This document shows positions 38,511 through 50,206 of a stretch of DNA of 64,000 nt, piece by piece. Source of the DNA: Conus ventricosus. Taxonomy: Eukaryota; Mollusca; Gastropoda; Neogastropoda; Conidae. The stretch spans positions 57,824,654 through 57,888,653 of the forward strand of contig CM031604.1 of NCBI GenBank assembly GCA_018398815.1, written 5' to 3'. A program made the translations under genes and the position numbers. How positions within the stretch are numbered: position 1 is the first letter of the stretch; each line of letters opens with the position of its first letter. The notes under the pieces were generated by a model, which saw only the letters and a list, made by a program, of their open reading frames with translations, was not told the DNA's origin and ran no database searches.

Positions 38511-38985
38511 ACAAACAAATTACGTCAAACAACACTGCTTTGATCGCCAGAAACACCCCCCCCCCCCCCTCGCCCCCCATCCCTCAATACTGTCAATCAT
38601 TCGGAATTGGGGGGATCTTTCTGCCTGCACTGGAAAAAAAATTCCCTTCTCTCGCGGCAACAGTTCTCCCACCACCACCCCACCCCCACCCCTCCCCAAC
38701 TATAGTTCCAGACCACGGGTCCTGGCAAGAGAGGACAGCAACTGATGCCCGTCACAATCCCCTTTCTGAGAACCAATTCCATCTCGTTGACGCCAAAACT
38801 CCCCTTTAGCACCGACCACTTTCCCGAACGAGTCGGAAGGCGAGAATGAATGGCACTGCTCCCCGAAGATGACAGGCACAAGGGCCAATGGAATGGGACT
38901 GTTGCTGATTGGGATCTGGAGTCTGTCCGGACCCGAAATGGGGCGTCTCCGAGATGGTACGCACATACCGACAGACTCACTGACA

Positions 38986-38986
38986 A

Positions 38987-39019
<33 letters not shown>

Positions 39020-39141
39020 CACAGACAGAGACAGACAGACATACACAAGCAGACAAAAGAGTCCAGAGAGAGAGAAAGACAGACTAAAAGGCAGACAGAC
39101 GGCGAGTACAAATCAAAGAAACAGAAAAAGGGAGAGGAAAC

Positions 39142-39168
<27 letters not shown>
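38986..39168 (+). repeat. (CAGA)n and (CA)n
   Basis: CAGA units (38,986-39,040) with variants, then (CA)n at 39,143-39,168, about 220 bp downstream (in transcript terms) of the 5' splice site of the GATA N-terminal exon. Confidence 0.9.
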
Positions 39169-39173
<5 letters not shown>

Positions 39174-39387
39174 GAGCTGGTGGAGATGCAGAGAGAAGAA
39201 CAGAGTCGGAGAAGCACAGGCCGAGAGAAAGGGGTGGGTGGGGAATGGACACACACAAAAAGAGAGACAAAGAAACAGAGAGAGAGACAGACTAAAAGAG
39301 AAGAAAACGAATAAAACGAACACACAAACAAAATGGGAAAAAAAACCCAAACAATTCCCACAAACGCCGACTCCCCTGCCCTCTCAC

Positions 39388-40373
39388 CTGTACTAGAGCG
39401 GGCCTTGCTGCGGGGCCGGTTGCCGGAGCTGCCCGACTTCAACACCGAGGAGGTGGCCGCCGCGTGGAACCCCAGCGAGGCGGCCCCGCCGTAGTCGCCG
39501 CCCATGTAGTGCGTGGGGTAGGTGGGCACGGGGTGATGGGCTGTGTGGGAGAAGGGGGTCTCCGCCGCGTTCAGCTGGTTGACCCTCACCTGCGTCAGGT
39601 TGAAGGTATAGTTTATGGACGGCTCCGCGCCGCCGCGGTCACCCAACCCGCCGCAGCTGATCCCGCCCACCCCGCCGCCCGGCAGCGCCAGCGCCGAGGT
39701 GGCGTTCATCTCGGACTTGGTCACGGGCTTGATGTCCACGGAGGGGGCGTAGTCCCCAGCACCCGTCGGCGGAGGAGGAGCACCAGACCCCGTGACGGAG
39801 CCAGGGTTGTTGCTGGAGGTGGTGGAGGAGTTGTTTGCCGCCGCTGTTGTTGTTGTTCGAAGCCCCACCCGCCGCGGCGCCGGCGACGTTCTCCGGGGTG
39901 CCGTCTTTCGGGGGCGTGGGCGGGAAGGCGAAGGAGGACGTGGCGGAGGAGGAGGACGAGGCAGAGGAGGTGGTGGAGGAGGAGGTGGGGTGATGGGGGT
40001 GGTGGTGTGAGGAGCTGGAAGGGTGCACAGAGGGCAGCGGGGCGGCGTGGTGGTGATGGTGGTGGGGGTGGGGGTCGGTGCCGGGCGATGGGTGGCTGGT
40101 GGGCGACTTGCTGCCGAAGGAGGAGGCAGCGGCCATCCACCCGGCGGCCGCCGCGGAGGAGGCCCCCAGGGAGGTGGCCGGGTGGTGGTCGGAGAGGGTG
40201 GGGCTGTCGGGACGGGTGGCTGAGGGAACGGTTGGAGAAGTGCGAGGCCACCGTGGGCATCCAACCCGAGTGGGCGTGTGGCACCATGGACTTGCTGGCC
40301 GCCGACTCGGCGGCGATCCACGAGTGCAAGGGCGAGTGGAAGTGGGGCCGGCACATCGGGGAGGCGCTGGAGG
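39388..40373 (-). CDS. GATA2/3: GATA transcription factor, N-terminal coding exon (two apparent frameshifts)
   Basis: Large N-terminal exon upstream of the N-finger exon of the same GATA factor; it would encode the activation region. Conserved marks appear in order but in three frames. First is MCRPHFHSPLHSW, as after the first coding exon of GATA2/3 proteins, then SHFSNRSLSHPS (40,373 to about 40,215). Next come His- and Ser-runs and FAFPPTPPKDGTPENV, the conserved FPPTPPKD motif (about 40,213-39,850). Last are SVDIKPVTKSEMN, INYTFNLTQ and RPRSKARSST (about 39,845-39,388). The 3' splice site GTTGCAG|CC leaves phase 1; the ATG at 40,392 is therefore probably intronic. The 5' site is ACAG|GTGAGAG, phase 1, joining the finger exon exactly. 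The 986 nt fit an open frame only if two 1-nt insertions (or two 2-nt deletions) are removed. Assembly error in GC-rich repeats is more likely than a pseudogene, because the motifs and splice sites are intact. Confidence 0.93.
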
Positions 40374-40639
40374 CTGCAACATAACCAGTCATTTTTTGTT
40401 GTTGAAATTATTTTTTTTTAAAAGAAAGAAATTCGTGGGCCAGCTTACGTCATTGTCGGCTACGTCATCAATGCCGTCACCGGTGTTTGTGTGTTACGCT
40501 GAACTTTATAGAGTCTACAAGATTAACATTATTTTTAGCACCAATTACTCCCTTCACATGCAAATCCAAGGGAAACAAGATTAACACCAACTTCTTTGTT
40601 AATGCAGGTTTCGTTTCAATGTCAAAATGGTGGTGACAA

Positions 40640-40960
40640 TTACTATCATTTTCGAATCCGTCGTTCATCGTCGACGTCTTATCGCCATCATCATCAACAT
40701 CCTCGCCATCACCATCGTCATCAAAATCAAAATTATAAACACCTACATCAATCATCAACGCTTTCATCATAATCGCCATTTTTGTTATCATAAGTCTTAT
40801 GACTCCCGGAGTCGATATCGAATAAAAACACCTACTACTGCGAACACTACTGTTGTTGCTGCTGTTCATAAGCATCCCTACGACGACTACAGCTTCCAGC
40901 ATCAGCCTAACAAGCGCCATCCTCAGCTTCAAAATGATCGGCATACATCAGCATCTACAC
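40640..40960 (+). repeat. degenerate (ATC)n-rich patch
   Basis: Many imperfect ATC/ATCATC units keep long frames open on both strands (155 and 157 codons). Their composition is that of a decayed trinucleotide repeat, not a protein. Confidence 0.65.
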
Positions 40961-41146
40961 CAACAGGATCGTCGAGAGAACAACATTCTCTCATCGGTCA
41001 CTGTAAACACTGTGCTGCAGGATCCGGAGGTCGAGAACAGGGCAGTGGCGAATATAACCCACAAAGATGCATACATATCAATGCAAAGCATAATGAATAA
41101 AACACACACACACACACACACGCGCGCGCGCACACACCAGCGTTAA

Positions 41147-41177
<31 letters not shown>

Positions 41178-41879
41178 CACAGATCCATATAGACAGGCAG
41201 CCGTTAACTGTCCCCTCCAGGCCCCGTCATTTTTGTCTTTCGCTTTTTCCATTGATGCCTGTTTTATCAAAAAGTGATGTCCCAACCGAAATTCCACCTG
41301 AGCGCTACATACACCGCTCCTTAACAGAACACGACAATTTCACGATCTCTTCTCCACATAAAAGCATTCCTTGGGAAAAAAACAAAAACAAAATGGTGAG
41401 GCGATCTACATCTTTGACAAACGTGAGAAAGACGGAAGGTGCGAGAAAGGGAAGCGCGGGTTGATGGTGGTGGTAGGAGGCGGGAGGGGGCGATGGGGGA
41501 AACCCGTCCTTCACATTACCGTTTCACACCAACACGTGAGTAGCGCGAGTTTGAAGGTTCGGCGTTATTATGCTAAAAAGGCAAGGGGGGGGGGGGGGGG
41601 GGGGGGGGAGAGGAGGGGGAGTCGCGGGACTCGAGCCCCGGGGCAAGCTACAAGAGACGGCCTCTAACGTCTCCTCCTCACCCCCCCCCCTTCCCCTTCC
41701 CCTTTTCCCCCACCCCCATCCGGGCTTCCTCCCGCCCATGCCTTTCCACCACTCACGGAGGACATTTGGGGAAATGAAAAACGAACTCAATGATGCGAGA
41801 CAATCGTTGTCTCCCATCGAACCTCCCGAGTTGCCTCGGGGAAAGCCACCCTCAGTGAACTCCGCGCGCATTCCTTTTC

Positions 41880-42097
41880 AGAGAGAGAGAGAGAGAGAAA
41901 GAGAGCCAATATAGTTTAATCAAGAGAGAGTTTGTAAAGAGAAAGAGAGAGAGGAGGGAGGGAGGGAGCTAGTATAAAGAGAGGGAGAGATAGAGAGGAT
42001 AATTTTATTCAGAGAGGGAAAGAGTTTATGCAGACAGAGAGAGAGAGAGAAAGAGAGAAAGAAAGAGCGAGGTAAAAAGGCCGAGACAGAGACAGAT

Positions 42098-42143
<46 letters not shown>

Positions 42144-42182
42144 CGAGGTAAAAAGGCCGAGACGGAGACATACACGGCGTTA

Positions 42183-42215
<33 letters not shown>
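41880..42215 (+). repeat. imperfect (GA)n region
   Basis: Interrupted GA tracts. One unit with GCGAGGTAAAAAGGCCGAGA is present twice (about 42,068 and 42,142), so a 75-bp segment is tandemly duplicated. A GAA run follows at 42,245. Confidence 0.85.
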
Positions 42216-42587
42216 GATATTACTCGTACTTATGTATGTCTGAAGAAGAAGAAGAAGAAGGAGGAGAGGTGGAGAACAAGAAAATGAGGACGGAAACAGA
42301 GGTGGGGAGGCTCTTAGGTCGAAGCTGACTCATTTTCAATGTGTGTAAGGGACTGACCGAGGCTTGGCGCAATACTCATGGTGGCATGGATCTCCGGTCT
42401 TCAGTTGTTGTGCCCGAATGCGCGTTTCTTTTAACATCTCCGTGGGCCCCGACTCCCATCATTTCTGTCAGTTTGGTATGTTGATCTTGATGAACCTGTC
42501 ACCTCCGTGTGCCGGACTGGAGGCTGCTTCTTTAAGTATGCTGCGTTCATCGTCTTATATTTACCTTCATTTTTATGGGCAAGCAGC

Positions 42588-42591
<4 letters not shown>

Positions 42592-42636
<45 letters not shown>
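42592..42636 (+). repeat. (GT)n microsatellite
   Basis: About 22 GT units, followed by GCGCC. Confidence 0.95.
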
Positions 42637-42639
<3 letters not shown>

Positions 42640-43462
42640 CAGTTAGAAAAAAAATCCAATTAAAAAACATAAACCGCCCCCCCCCCCCAAACGCTATCCA
42701 TCCATCCATCCATCATCCAACCATACAAAAATACGAGTGGGGGAGACATGAAGGAAAGATGAAAAGGACAGGCACAAGGAGTCGCAACAAAAACAACAAA
42801 ACAAGAAGTACGTGGTCAAAACCGAAGAAGACGCCACCCAAAACGTACAGCACTATGCACACAGCGAAAGCACAGTAGTCACCAAAATCATCTACCCCCC
42901 TACGGCACTATATCCTGCTCCCCCTTAGGCGTACACGTTTATATATTGAGGGATCTTTCTTTGTATATGTGTGTCTGTTTCAGTGTCTCTGTCCGTCTGT
43001 CTATCTGTCTCTGTCTGCTATGAATCTCGTCTATTGGCACTTTTACCCCACACCGGAGGTAAAGCAAAGAACTGGAAAAGAGTATGGGAAAGAGTTTAAG
43101 AAGGAAGATGGGGGGTGAAGGGGGGGGGGGGGGGGGGCGCATGCTTTGGGGATGGTGGCAAAGGATAGAAGGCAGGGGAAGGTGGCGGAGAGAGTGGATT
43201 GGAAGAAGGGTGGGAGAGGAAGGACGAGGGGGGGGGGGGGGGGGGGGGCGTTGAGAATGACCGCGGGGCTTCGGCCATCATAAATATTTAAGCGCCCCGG
43301 AATACATCTCCATATGATTAGGAGCACAGCGGTGGCGTCCGCTTTGCAGCGATCTATCAAGGTACAGAACTGAATTCGCAGTTGGGAGGATTAACTAAGT
43401 GCACGATCGTCTTTTGTCTGGTGATGTTTTATCATCATGGGGGCTCATGCTGTGCGAACTAT

Positions 43463-43465
<3 letters not shown>

Positions 43466-43505
<40 letters not shown>

Positions 43506-43550
43506 GCGCGTGTTGTGTGTATGTGAGAGAGAGAGAGAGAGAGAGAGAGA

Positions 43551-43614
<64 letters not shown>

Positions 43615-43615
43615 C
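43466..43615 (+). repeat. compound (GT)n(GA)n(GT)n(GA)n
   Basis: Alternating GT and GA tracts (GT 43,465-43,503; GA 43,524-43,550; GT 43,554-43,600; GA/CAGA to 43,626). Confidence 0.93.
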
Positions 43616-44082
43616 AGACAGACAGACCTCAAGACCGATCGTCTTCCCAGCAGAATCCTGATCTACCAGGTGGATGGCCACTGGCATTTCGTCCAATCCC
43701 TCCGCCCCCGCATCCCTGCTATCCCCTTCCCTACTCCCATCACACACACACACACACACACACACCACACACACACCCTCCTCGTCTTCTTCCCCGACCC
43801 GCTTCCTCTCTGGTGACGTATACACTAGTAAAATACGTTATGAAATGCACAGACAACACCAGGCGATACTGTCACTCACTAAATAAACAGTAAGAGCCGC
43901 ATTTGCTCCCACGATGACATAATTATGCGCCTTTCGACTCCAAATGAAGACCTGGCACAAATGCCGACACACCTGAGAAAACATGAACATAACTGAAAGA
44001 TCCCCCCCCCCCCCACACACACACACACACACCACCCGATGAACGTTCCAAGCTCATTAAGGGTGATGCTCATTTGTTCTAC

Positions 44083-45512
44083 GTGCCTGTCATGGTCAAA
44101 AATAAACACAACCAAATTCGTGGTCAATCGCCACCAGCCCAGTCGGACATAAGCTCTAACTCAAATATTCTGGGCATCAGGCAGACGGCCCCATGTGTCG
44201 GATCCAGCCAATTAAGCATAGGGGAGAGGTTCCACGGAGACGGTTTGTCTAGCCGGACGGACTAAGTAGCTGACCGACGCCTCGATGTCTGGTCAAACGA
44301 GTCTCGACGCCCGGATCAGACTCATCCGGCCAATTTGAGCACAGCGAGAGGCTAATCCTAATCTTCCCGGTAGACAGTCGGAGTGGCTGACCAAAGTCTC
44401 AATAGATTGGCCAGACCTATTGCAACCTCTGGGTCAGACTGATCTAGCCAATTTACGACGTCGCCGGAAAGGGAGAGGGGAGAAGGTAGTAGGTGGTGGG
44501 GGTGAAATCAAGCTAATCAATTAAATGACCAATTGACCACCACAGAGAGTAAGGCGTGTAGGCGTGACTGTCATGATTTGAATATCCAATGGAATTAGAG
44601 GGAGATAACTTCGGGTACGAGGTGGTAAAAATACTGACCAATGGTACTCGCCTTGGACACGGAGTTAGGGCATAAAGTAATGCGTGAGTGAGAGAGAGGG
44701 GAGAACGAACAGAGGAGGAACGAACAGAGAGACAGAGGGGTTCTGAGTGTAAGCTCTGGAGGAGAAGGGGCAGAGAGAGAGATGAGGAGAGAGGGGAGAA
44801 CCAAGTTGTAGCATTGAGCACCAGAGATAGTCTGCAGAGGAAGGACTAAAGAGAGATGTGGAGAGAGAGAGTTGCTAACTAATGAAGAGAAAAAGAAAGA
44901 AAAGAAAAGGAAAAGAAAAGCAACCATGTCCATTTGATAGGGCAGACTAGGAGAGAGAGAGAGAGTGCAATGCGTTAATGCAGGAAGAAAGAAAGGAGAA
45001 CAGATCGATGTTGATTGTCACTGTTCCATCTGAACCGGGGGTTCGACCTCATTCTTGGCCAGCGCCACTTTCATCGGCAGTCCAACCTGACCAACGCCAG
45101 CGGTCCAGCCTGACTGGTGCCAGCAGTCTAACCTGACCCATGCCAGCAGTTGTGTCGTGTTGTGAAAGTGACAGTGAAAAGAAAAAAAAAGGAAAAGAAA
45201 AAGACAGTGATTCGTGAATAGTTAAGATCACCTGGCCAGGTAAAGTAGAAATCTATTTATACCGGGTTAGTTAATGATGATTTAGATAAATGATTTTGTG
45301 AAGTTCAAGGAAAGAGAGAATGTTTTATTTTGTTTGATTCCATATGCATTGATGTTTCTTTCTATGATCATGTGTAGTAAAGTTATAGACTTTACTAGTG
45401 GTTTGATGTGACGAATGCATGATATATGAATGAGATTGTAAGCAAGCTGTGAGTGTGTTTGGGCTGTGCGCTAGTCCTTCCTCCACTGACATCACCCGAG
45501 GTTGACAGTGCC
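44083..45512 (-). mobile_element. solo LTR (copy B) with 5-bp target duplication
   Basis: Same family as 20,311-21,824 but inverted. The LTR is 44,088-45,507 (1,420 bp). Read on the minus strand it starts TGTCAACCTCGGGTGATGTC and ends GACCATGACA, and it is flanked by a perfect GTGCC direct repeat (44,083-44,087 and 45,508-45,512). No internal retrotransposon sequence is present. Compared with copy A it has two tandem copies of the roughly 125-bp unit (44,205-44,455) where A has one, three copies of a 25-bp unit near 45,080-45,150, and a shorter CT-rich (here GA-rich) segment. TATA box and terminal repeats are intact. Target duplications differ between the two copies, so they are independent insertions. 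Confidence 0.93.
45255..45261 (-). promoter_or_regulatory. TATA box of solo LTR B
   Basis: TATAAAT on the minus strand in the same context (CCCGGTATAAATAGATTTC) as copy A. It would drive transcription leftward, in the same direction as the GATA gene. Confidence 0.6.
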
Positions 45513-46548
45513 CCAGTTAGGTCGACATCAGGGACATTTCTCTGGCCGGCATGTGTGTTGGGCGATTTGTTGCTGTGAGCGGCTTTGTGTTTGGAGTTAT
45601 GGGCGTACAATGATCTCATCGTGGGCGTGAGAGTTACTCTATTGTTTGTTATTTACTACTTACTGTTCTCTGCCGTCCAACAGTCAAGGACAATGCCGTA
45701 ACTGGGGAGTAACCAATACACACCCACAAGCAAAACAAAAACAAAAAACCCCAATCAACAACAAGCAAAAATGGTGTGCGCTCATCTCTTCACATGGTAC
45801 CAGCCTATCCCCCCCATCCCACTCTCATGACCCAACTACTTCCTGACTAGGCTCCCCTCCCACCCTCTCCATACATATGTATACACACACACCTTTCCAC
45901 TCAAGTTTTTTTTTTTAAATGTTCATCCATCAAGCGGCAATACACACACCATCACGCCTCTTGTCTCTCCCGCCCCGCTCCTACAACCTTCCCTCCTAAC
46001 CAATTCTCACCTCCACCATGGAACGACAGATGTCCATCACCTATCTATCATTAACCGTTCAACCCCCATAACGGATGGCCGTAGGGACAGTGAACTGTCC
46101 CAGGTTCACCCTGTCTGGGACACGTCGTGATAGAAGGCGGAGCCCGACCTTCTCCTTCCACCGCCTCAACTTTTCCCTGAAGTGAATCACACACCCGCTG
46201 GAAGCGAGATCGCGAGAGATGGGGGAGGAGACGGGGAGGGAGGGCAGGCTAAATGGACATAGTGATTTAAAGCCAAAAAAAAAAAAAAGTCCAATCTGGA
46301 CCGCATCACAGCCGTCTCCTCGGCGACCGAACGCTCAAAATCATTTCACTTCCGGATGTCCTTTTCATTACGAACTGCGACACAGCAAGATACGTTGCAC
46401 TGCCCCCATTGTGAGGTAACAACGTTCTCCCAACGACTCTTTCTCTCTCTCTCTCTCTCTCGAGAGAGAGAGAGAGAGAGTGTGTGTGTGTGCGTTTTTT
46501 TTATGTATGTACCGTCAGACAAACAGGCAGCTAGACAGATAAATATAC

Positions 46549-46585
<37 letters not shown>

Positions 46586-48030
46586 CACATATATAAAGGT
46601 AGATAGACATATATAGACAAACAAACAGATAGATATAGAGAGATCTACACCGATACATAGACAGTATGATGGATAAAATGGAACAGGCAGGCGAGAGATC
46701 CCTTAATCGCCCATATGATGGCTGCCATGCTATATAACTAAGGGCAGCACAGACCGATTCGGGCTTTGTCCCTCATTCCTAAATCCCCTCCCCCATCTTC
46801 CCCCTCCCCTCTTCTCTCCCGGCTTGGCTCCCTAAATCTCCTGTGGGTTCAATCGGGCGAAAGAGAACGATAAGGGGGCGGCTTTTCTTGCGTTTCCCAG
46901 GCAACGGTCGTTGCCGACGTTTTAAAAAAAACCGGGGGGGGGGGGGGGGGAGAAAGAGGGAGGGGTGAATAATATGCACTGAAGATTTGTCGCTCTCAGA
47001 ACGTGCCACACTCCCATTTGGGAATGTTCGAAAGACAACCGCCACTCTCCTACCCCCCACCACCCTTTAACATCCAACCCCTCCAATTATTCAATAACAT
47101 AACGCGCACACACAAAACAAACATTACAGAACGTATTACAACACACACACACACACACACGCGCGCCGCGCGCGCACACATTTATAACGTAGCAATACAA
47201 TACTGCACAACTATGCCACGCAAAATGTTTGAACGTATAGTATATTGTGACACAATTTTCAACAAGCATACAACACACCATGTCACAACAAATACTTTAA
47301 AAGACAATATTCCACAAGTACAAAATAGAAGTCACAGTGACGGAAAGATCTCCTTTCGTACACCTCTGCCCTTAATAAAAGATTCTTCTCGTTAAATAAA
47401 TACAAAAGCTGACGTTACTCAAATCGAGTGGCACTGTATGTTTCCTTAACATTTTACACTAGCAATGATTCCCCCCTCCCTACCCGCCCCTCAAAAAATG
47501 GGTCATCATCATTGTCGGAAAGAAACTTTGAACAAAGGATTCCGAAGGGAATGCTTTCAAATAATAGGCCACACAGTACATAACACGTTGCAATTACAAT
47601 ATCCGGCAAGCATACAACACAGGCAACGGTGTTCGAAGACAGTATTCGACAGGTGTAACAACACGTCCAAGTATATAGAATACGTAGCATGCCCCAGGTC
47701 AGAAGTATATAATCAGCTTGTTGATTGGGCCGTCAATGGATGATGATGAAGCTGAGCGAAGCACCTCGCGCTAGTCATGGGAAAGTCTGCACTCGGTGAA
47801 CCTTCTTGGCCTGACCTAGATCCTGACCAACTCGTCTCAGTGCGGGCGCGCATCACATGTTGCCGACCAACGCACCAGCAGGTGTGGTTTACAATAAGAA
47901 AGGCGTCTGACACAAGGCTGAAAGAAAGAAAAAAAACCCACTCCACCAATTCAGTTCGTGACCTCCCATTTCACAACAGTTGCTGACGCACGTGAATCGC
48001 GGGCGACAATATGCTATGTCACCCCGCTCT
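45513..48030. other. region without recognised genes
   Basis: Holds a (CT)n(GA)n palindromic tract (46,443-46,480), (AT)n (46,555-46,580) and a poly-G run (46,935-46,950). Otherwise unique sequence without exon, RNA gene or transposon that I recognise. Confidence 0.6.
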
Positions 48031-48037
48031 CTCGGGC

Positions 48038-48310
48038 GTTGGTGTCACCCTCTCAGTTCTCGGGAAAAGAGGAAGGGTGGCGTTGGTGTTCCCCTCTCAG
48101 TTCTCGGGAAAAGAGATAGGGGTGGCGTTGGTGTTCACCCTCTCAGTTCTCGGGAAAAGAGGAAGGGGTGGCGTTGGTGTTCACCCTCTCAGTTCTCGGG
48201 GAAAAGAGAAGAGGTGCGTTGGTGTTCACCCATCTCAGTTCTCGGGAAAAGAGGAAGGGTGTGGCCGTTGTGTTCACCCTCTCAGTTACTCGGGGACAAA
48301 GAGGAACGGG
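48038..48310 (+). repeat. 46-bp minisatellite, about 6 copies
   Basis: The unit contains TCACCCTCTCAGTTCTCGGG, then AAAAGAGGAAGGGTGGCGTT and GGTGT. Copies have their GTTCTCGGG near 48,056, 48,100, 48,146, 48,192, 48,237 and 48,284 (the last reads GTTACTCGGGG). Unit length drifts (44-48 bp) and the array ends in a G-run. Open frames across it in all three plus-strand frames result from the repeat. Confidence 0.9.
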
Positions 48311-48359
48311 GGGGGGAAGCGGTCCCTCCCTCCCCCCCTCCCCCCAAAATAAAAGTGTA

Positions 48360-49380
48360 ATGGCCTCTCTAATGACCTGTATTTCAAAACAATATGCACC
48401 ATACGCGAGTCCGCAACCGCTCTCTTGCCTTTGGATACACCTTGATTAATTGTTGGTTTTGTTATTCGTGGAACGTGAGATGGGAAGGAGGGGGAGGAAG
48501 AAGGCGGAACGGAGGAAGGAACGCACAAGTAGATTCTTCATCCCCAGTTACTTTTACAAAGTCTCCCTGAATATGTGAGTGAGTAAAAGCAGGTAAACTG
48601 ACGGACAGGCCTGTCCATTTCTAAAGCTGAAACCCTCAAAATTCAGCAGAGAGGGGAAAAAAATCGCGAAGGAAGCAACAGCGAGCAGCGACTGAAAAAA
48701 AAAGTTGCTTACCGTGTGCTTTTTTTTTTTTCCTAGTAAGATATGCAAACGTTTATGTCAATGGTAAATGTAAATATTCCATAAAGAAATGTGACTACTA
48801 TGTCATCAACGCGTGGACAAAAACATCACCGCGCTCGTGTTCAGCGGAAATTCTGTCATGATAGTGCTGAGCTGATCCCGTTTGAACCGGGTTCGCAGCA
48901 CGGATCCGCACCACAATTCCACTGTAAGACCTGGCGTGTGTTTGTGGATGAGCGTGGGGAAATGGGTGCTTGTGGTTATTATACAACGACAGCGTGATGT
49001 CGAAGCTGGAGGTCTGTTGCCCACAGTATCTTATGTCATAGCCGGTCCTGTACGGTCCTGTATGACAATGTACTTGTTCCCTTCTTCGGTCACAGTGATG
49101 GGGTGGTTTTAACCATCGGAATTCGAGTATTCCCCTTTAATTTTGAGAAGTACGTTTGTGCGATAATATTACGGAGTAAAATTTCCCACCTTCTCACTTT
49201 AAATCCGCTTAAAACAAAAATCCACCAATCACTTTTTTAGAGCCTCAAAGTCGCTAACCGAAATTCTTACGAGTCCAATGTCAGTTTATTGGTTCCAGAC
49301 TATATAGGCACGGTTTGATCTGCGAAGCTAATAGCTTTCGGAAGTTTGCCTGTAAACATGGCAATGGATGATATTCGGAA
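48360..49380. other. region without recognised genes
   Basis: Unique sequence with no supported feature. Confidence 0.55.
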
Positions 49381-49388
49381 ATCTGGAA

Positions 49389-49419
<31 letters not shown>
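49389..49419 (+). repeat. poly-G tract, 31 G
   Basis: Thirty-one consecutive G residues followed by AGGCGGGGCGG. Confidence 0.95.
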
Positions 49420-49420
<1 letters not shown>

Positions 49421-49590
49421 GGCGGGGCGGAGTGGTTGGGAGGGAGGAGTAGGAGTGGGGGGAGTGCGGGTAGGTTTCTGTGTCAGCGCTCACAGTCAGC
49501 GAGAGTGACCCGGCGTTTTGATACGACAGATGCCGCTGGTAGACACGCCCATGGCAATGTTGCCCCATCAATCTGCTTAAGAGTTTAATC

Positions 49591-49593
49591 AGA

Positions 49594-49676
<83 letters not shown>

Positions 49677-49685
49677 GCGCGCGCG
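49591..49685 (+). repeat. compound (GA)n(GT)n
   Basis: (GA)n to 49,630 joined directly to (GT)n to about 49,671, then GCGCGC. Same order as at 38,310. Confidence 0.95.
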
Positions 49686-50056
49686 CCAAAACACGCTTGT
49701 GAAACGCTGCGCCTAGAATGCTGACAGTCGTAATTATTCTGATCATTATTCTGGTGTGCGCTTCAAATAAATACTTTGCTTGGCCTATGAAATGACAAAA
49801 TTTGACCCGTAAAATGAGATAATTTGACTCTACTTGCAATGGAAAGAGGCGTTATCTTCCCTTAACCCCCCTCCCCCCCCCCCCCCCTCTCCCAGAACAT
49901 GTCTATTCGTTTTCTTTTAAGGATGGTATCATTTGTGACCGTGTTCTTCGTCGCAGCTGATGGTATCTTAAGATGTTCTGTCTGTGTGTCAGTTCGAAAA
50001 CATTAAGGTGTGCGTTGTATTCCACTTGTTTACGGAGTTTCTAACTACATTCTTAG

Positions 50057-50206
50057 TTAACTGAAAGCGACCATGTCACACTTTTCTTTAATGATGATCT
50101 TTAATTTGAAAATCCCGGTACTCATCCATTCTTAACTGAAAGCGACCATGTCATACTTTTCTACAATAATGTCCTTTAATCTGAAAATCCTAGTACTCAT
50201 CCAATC
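50057..50206 (+). repeat. 75-bp tandem duplication
   Basis: Two copies beginning TTAACTGAAAGCGACCATGT and ending ACTCATCCA at 50,057 and 50,132. They are about 85-90% identical by eye. Non-coding, AT-rich. Confidence 0.9.

Larger units (their letters stand above)
40374..44082. other. upstream GATA intron or flank without recognised exons
   Basis: Contains an ATC-rich patch (40,640-40,960), (CA)n (41,102-41,137), a poly-G run (41,586-41,608), GA-rich sequence (41,880-42,215), (GT)n (42,592-42,636), G-runs near 43,125 and 43,235 and a GT/GA block (43,466-43,615). The first coding exon of the GATA gene was looked for on the minus strand and not found. The stretch 42,220-42,590 is unique and unassigned. 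Confidence 0.6.

Noticed and set aside
39464..40384. 306-codon plus-strand open frame
   Set aside because: It is the antisense of the GC-rich GATA N-terminal exon, and its Arg/Gly-rich composition follows from the sense codons.
40381..40392. ATG at 40,392 as the GATA start codon
   Set aside because: A good 3' splice site (GTTGCAG) lies just inside it and leaves the phase used by the equivalent vertebrate exon, so the six-residue lead is most likely intronic. An upstream first coding exon is expected.
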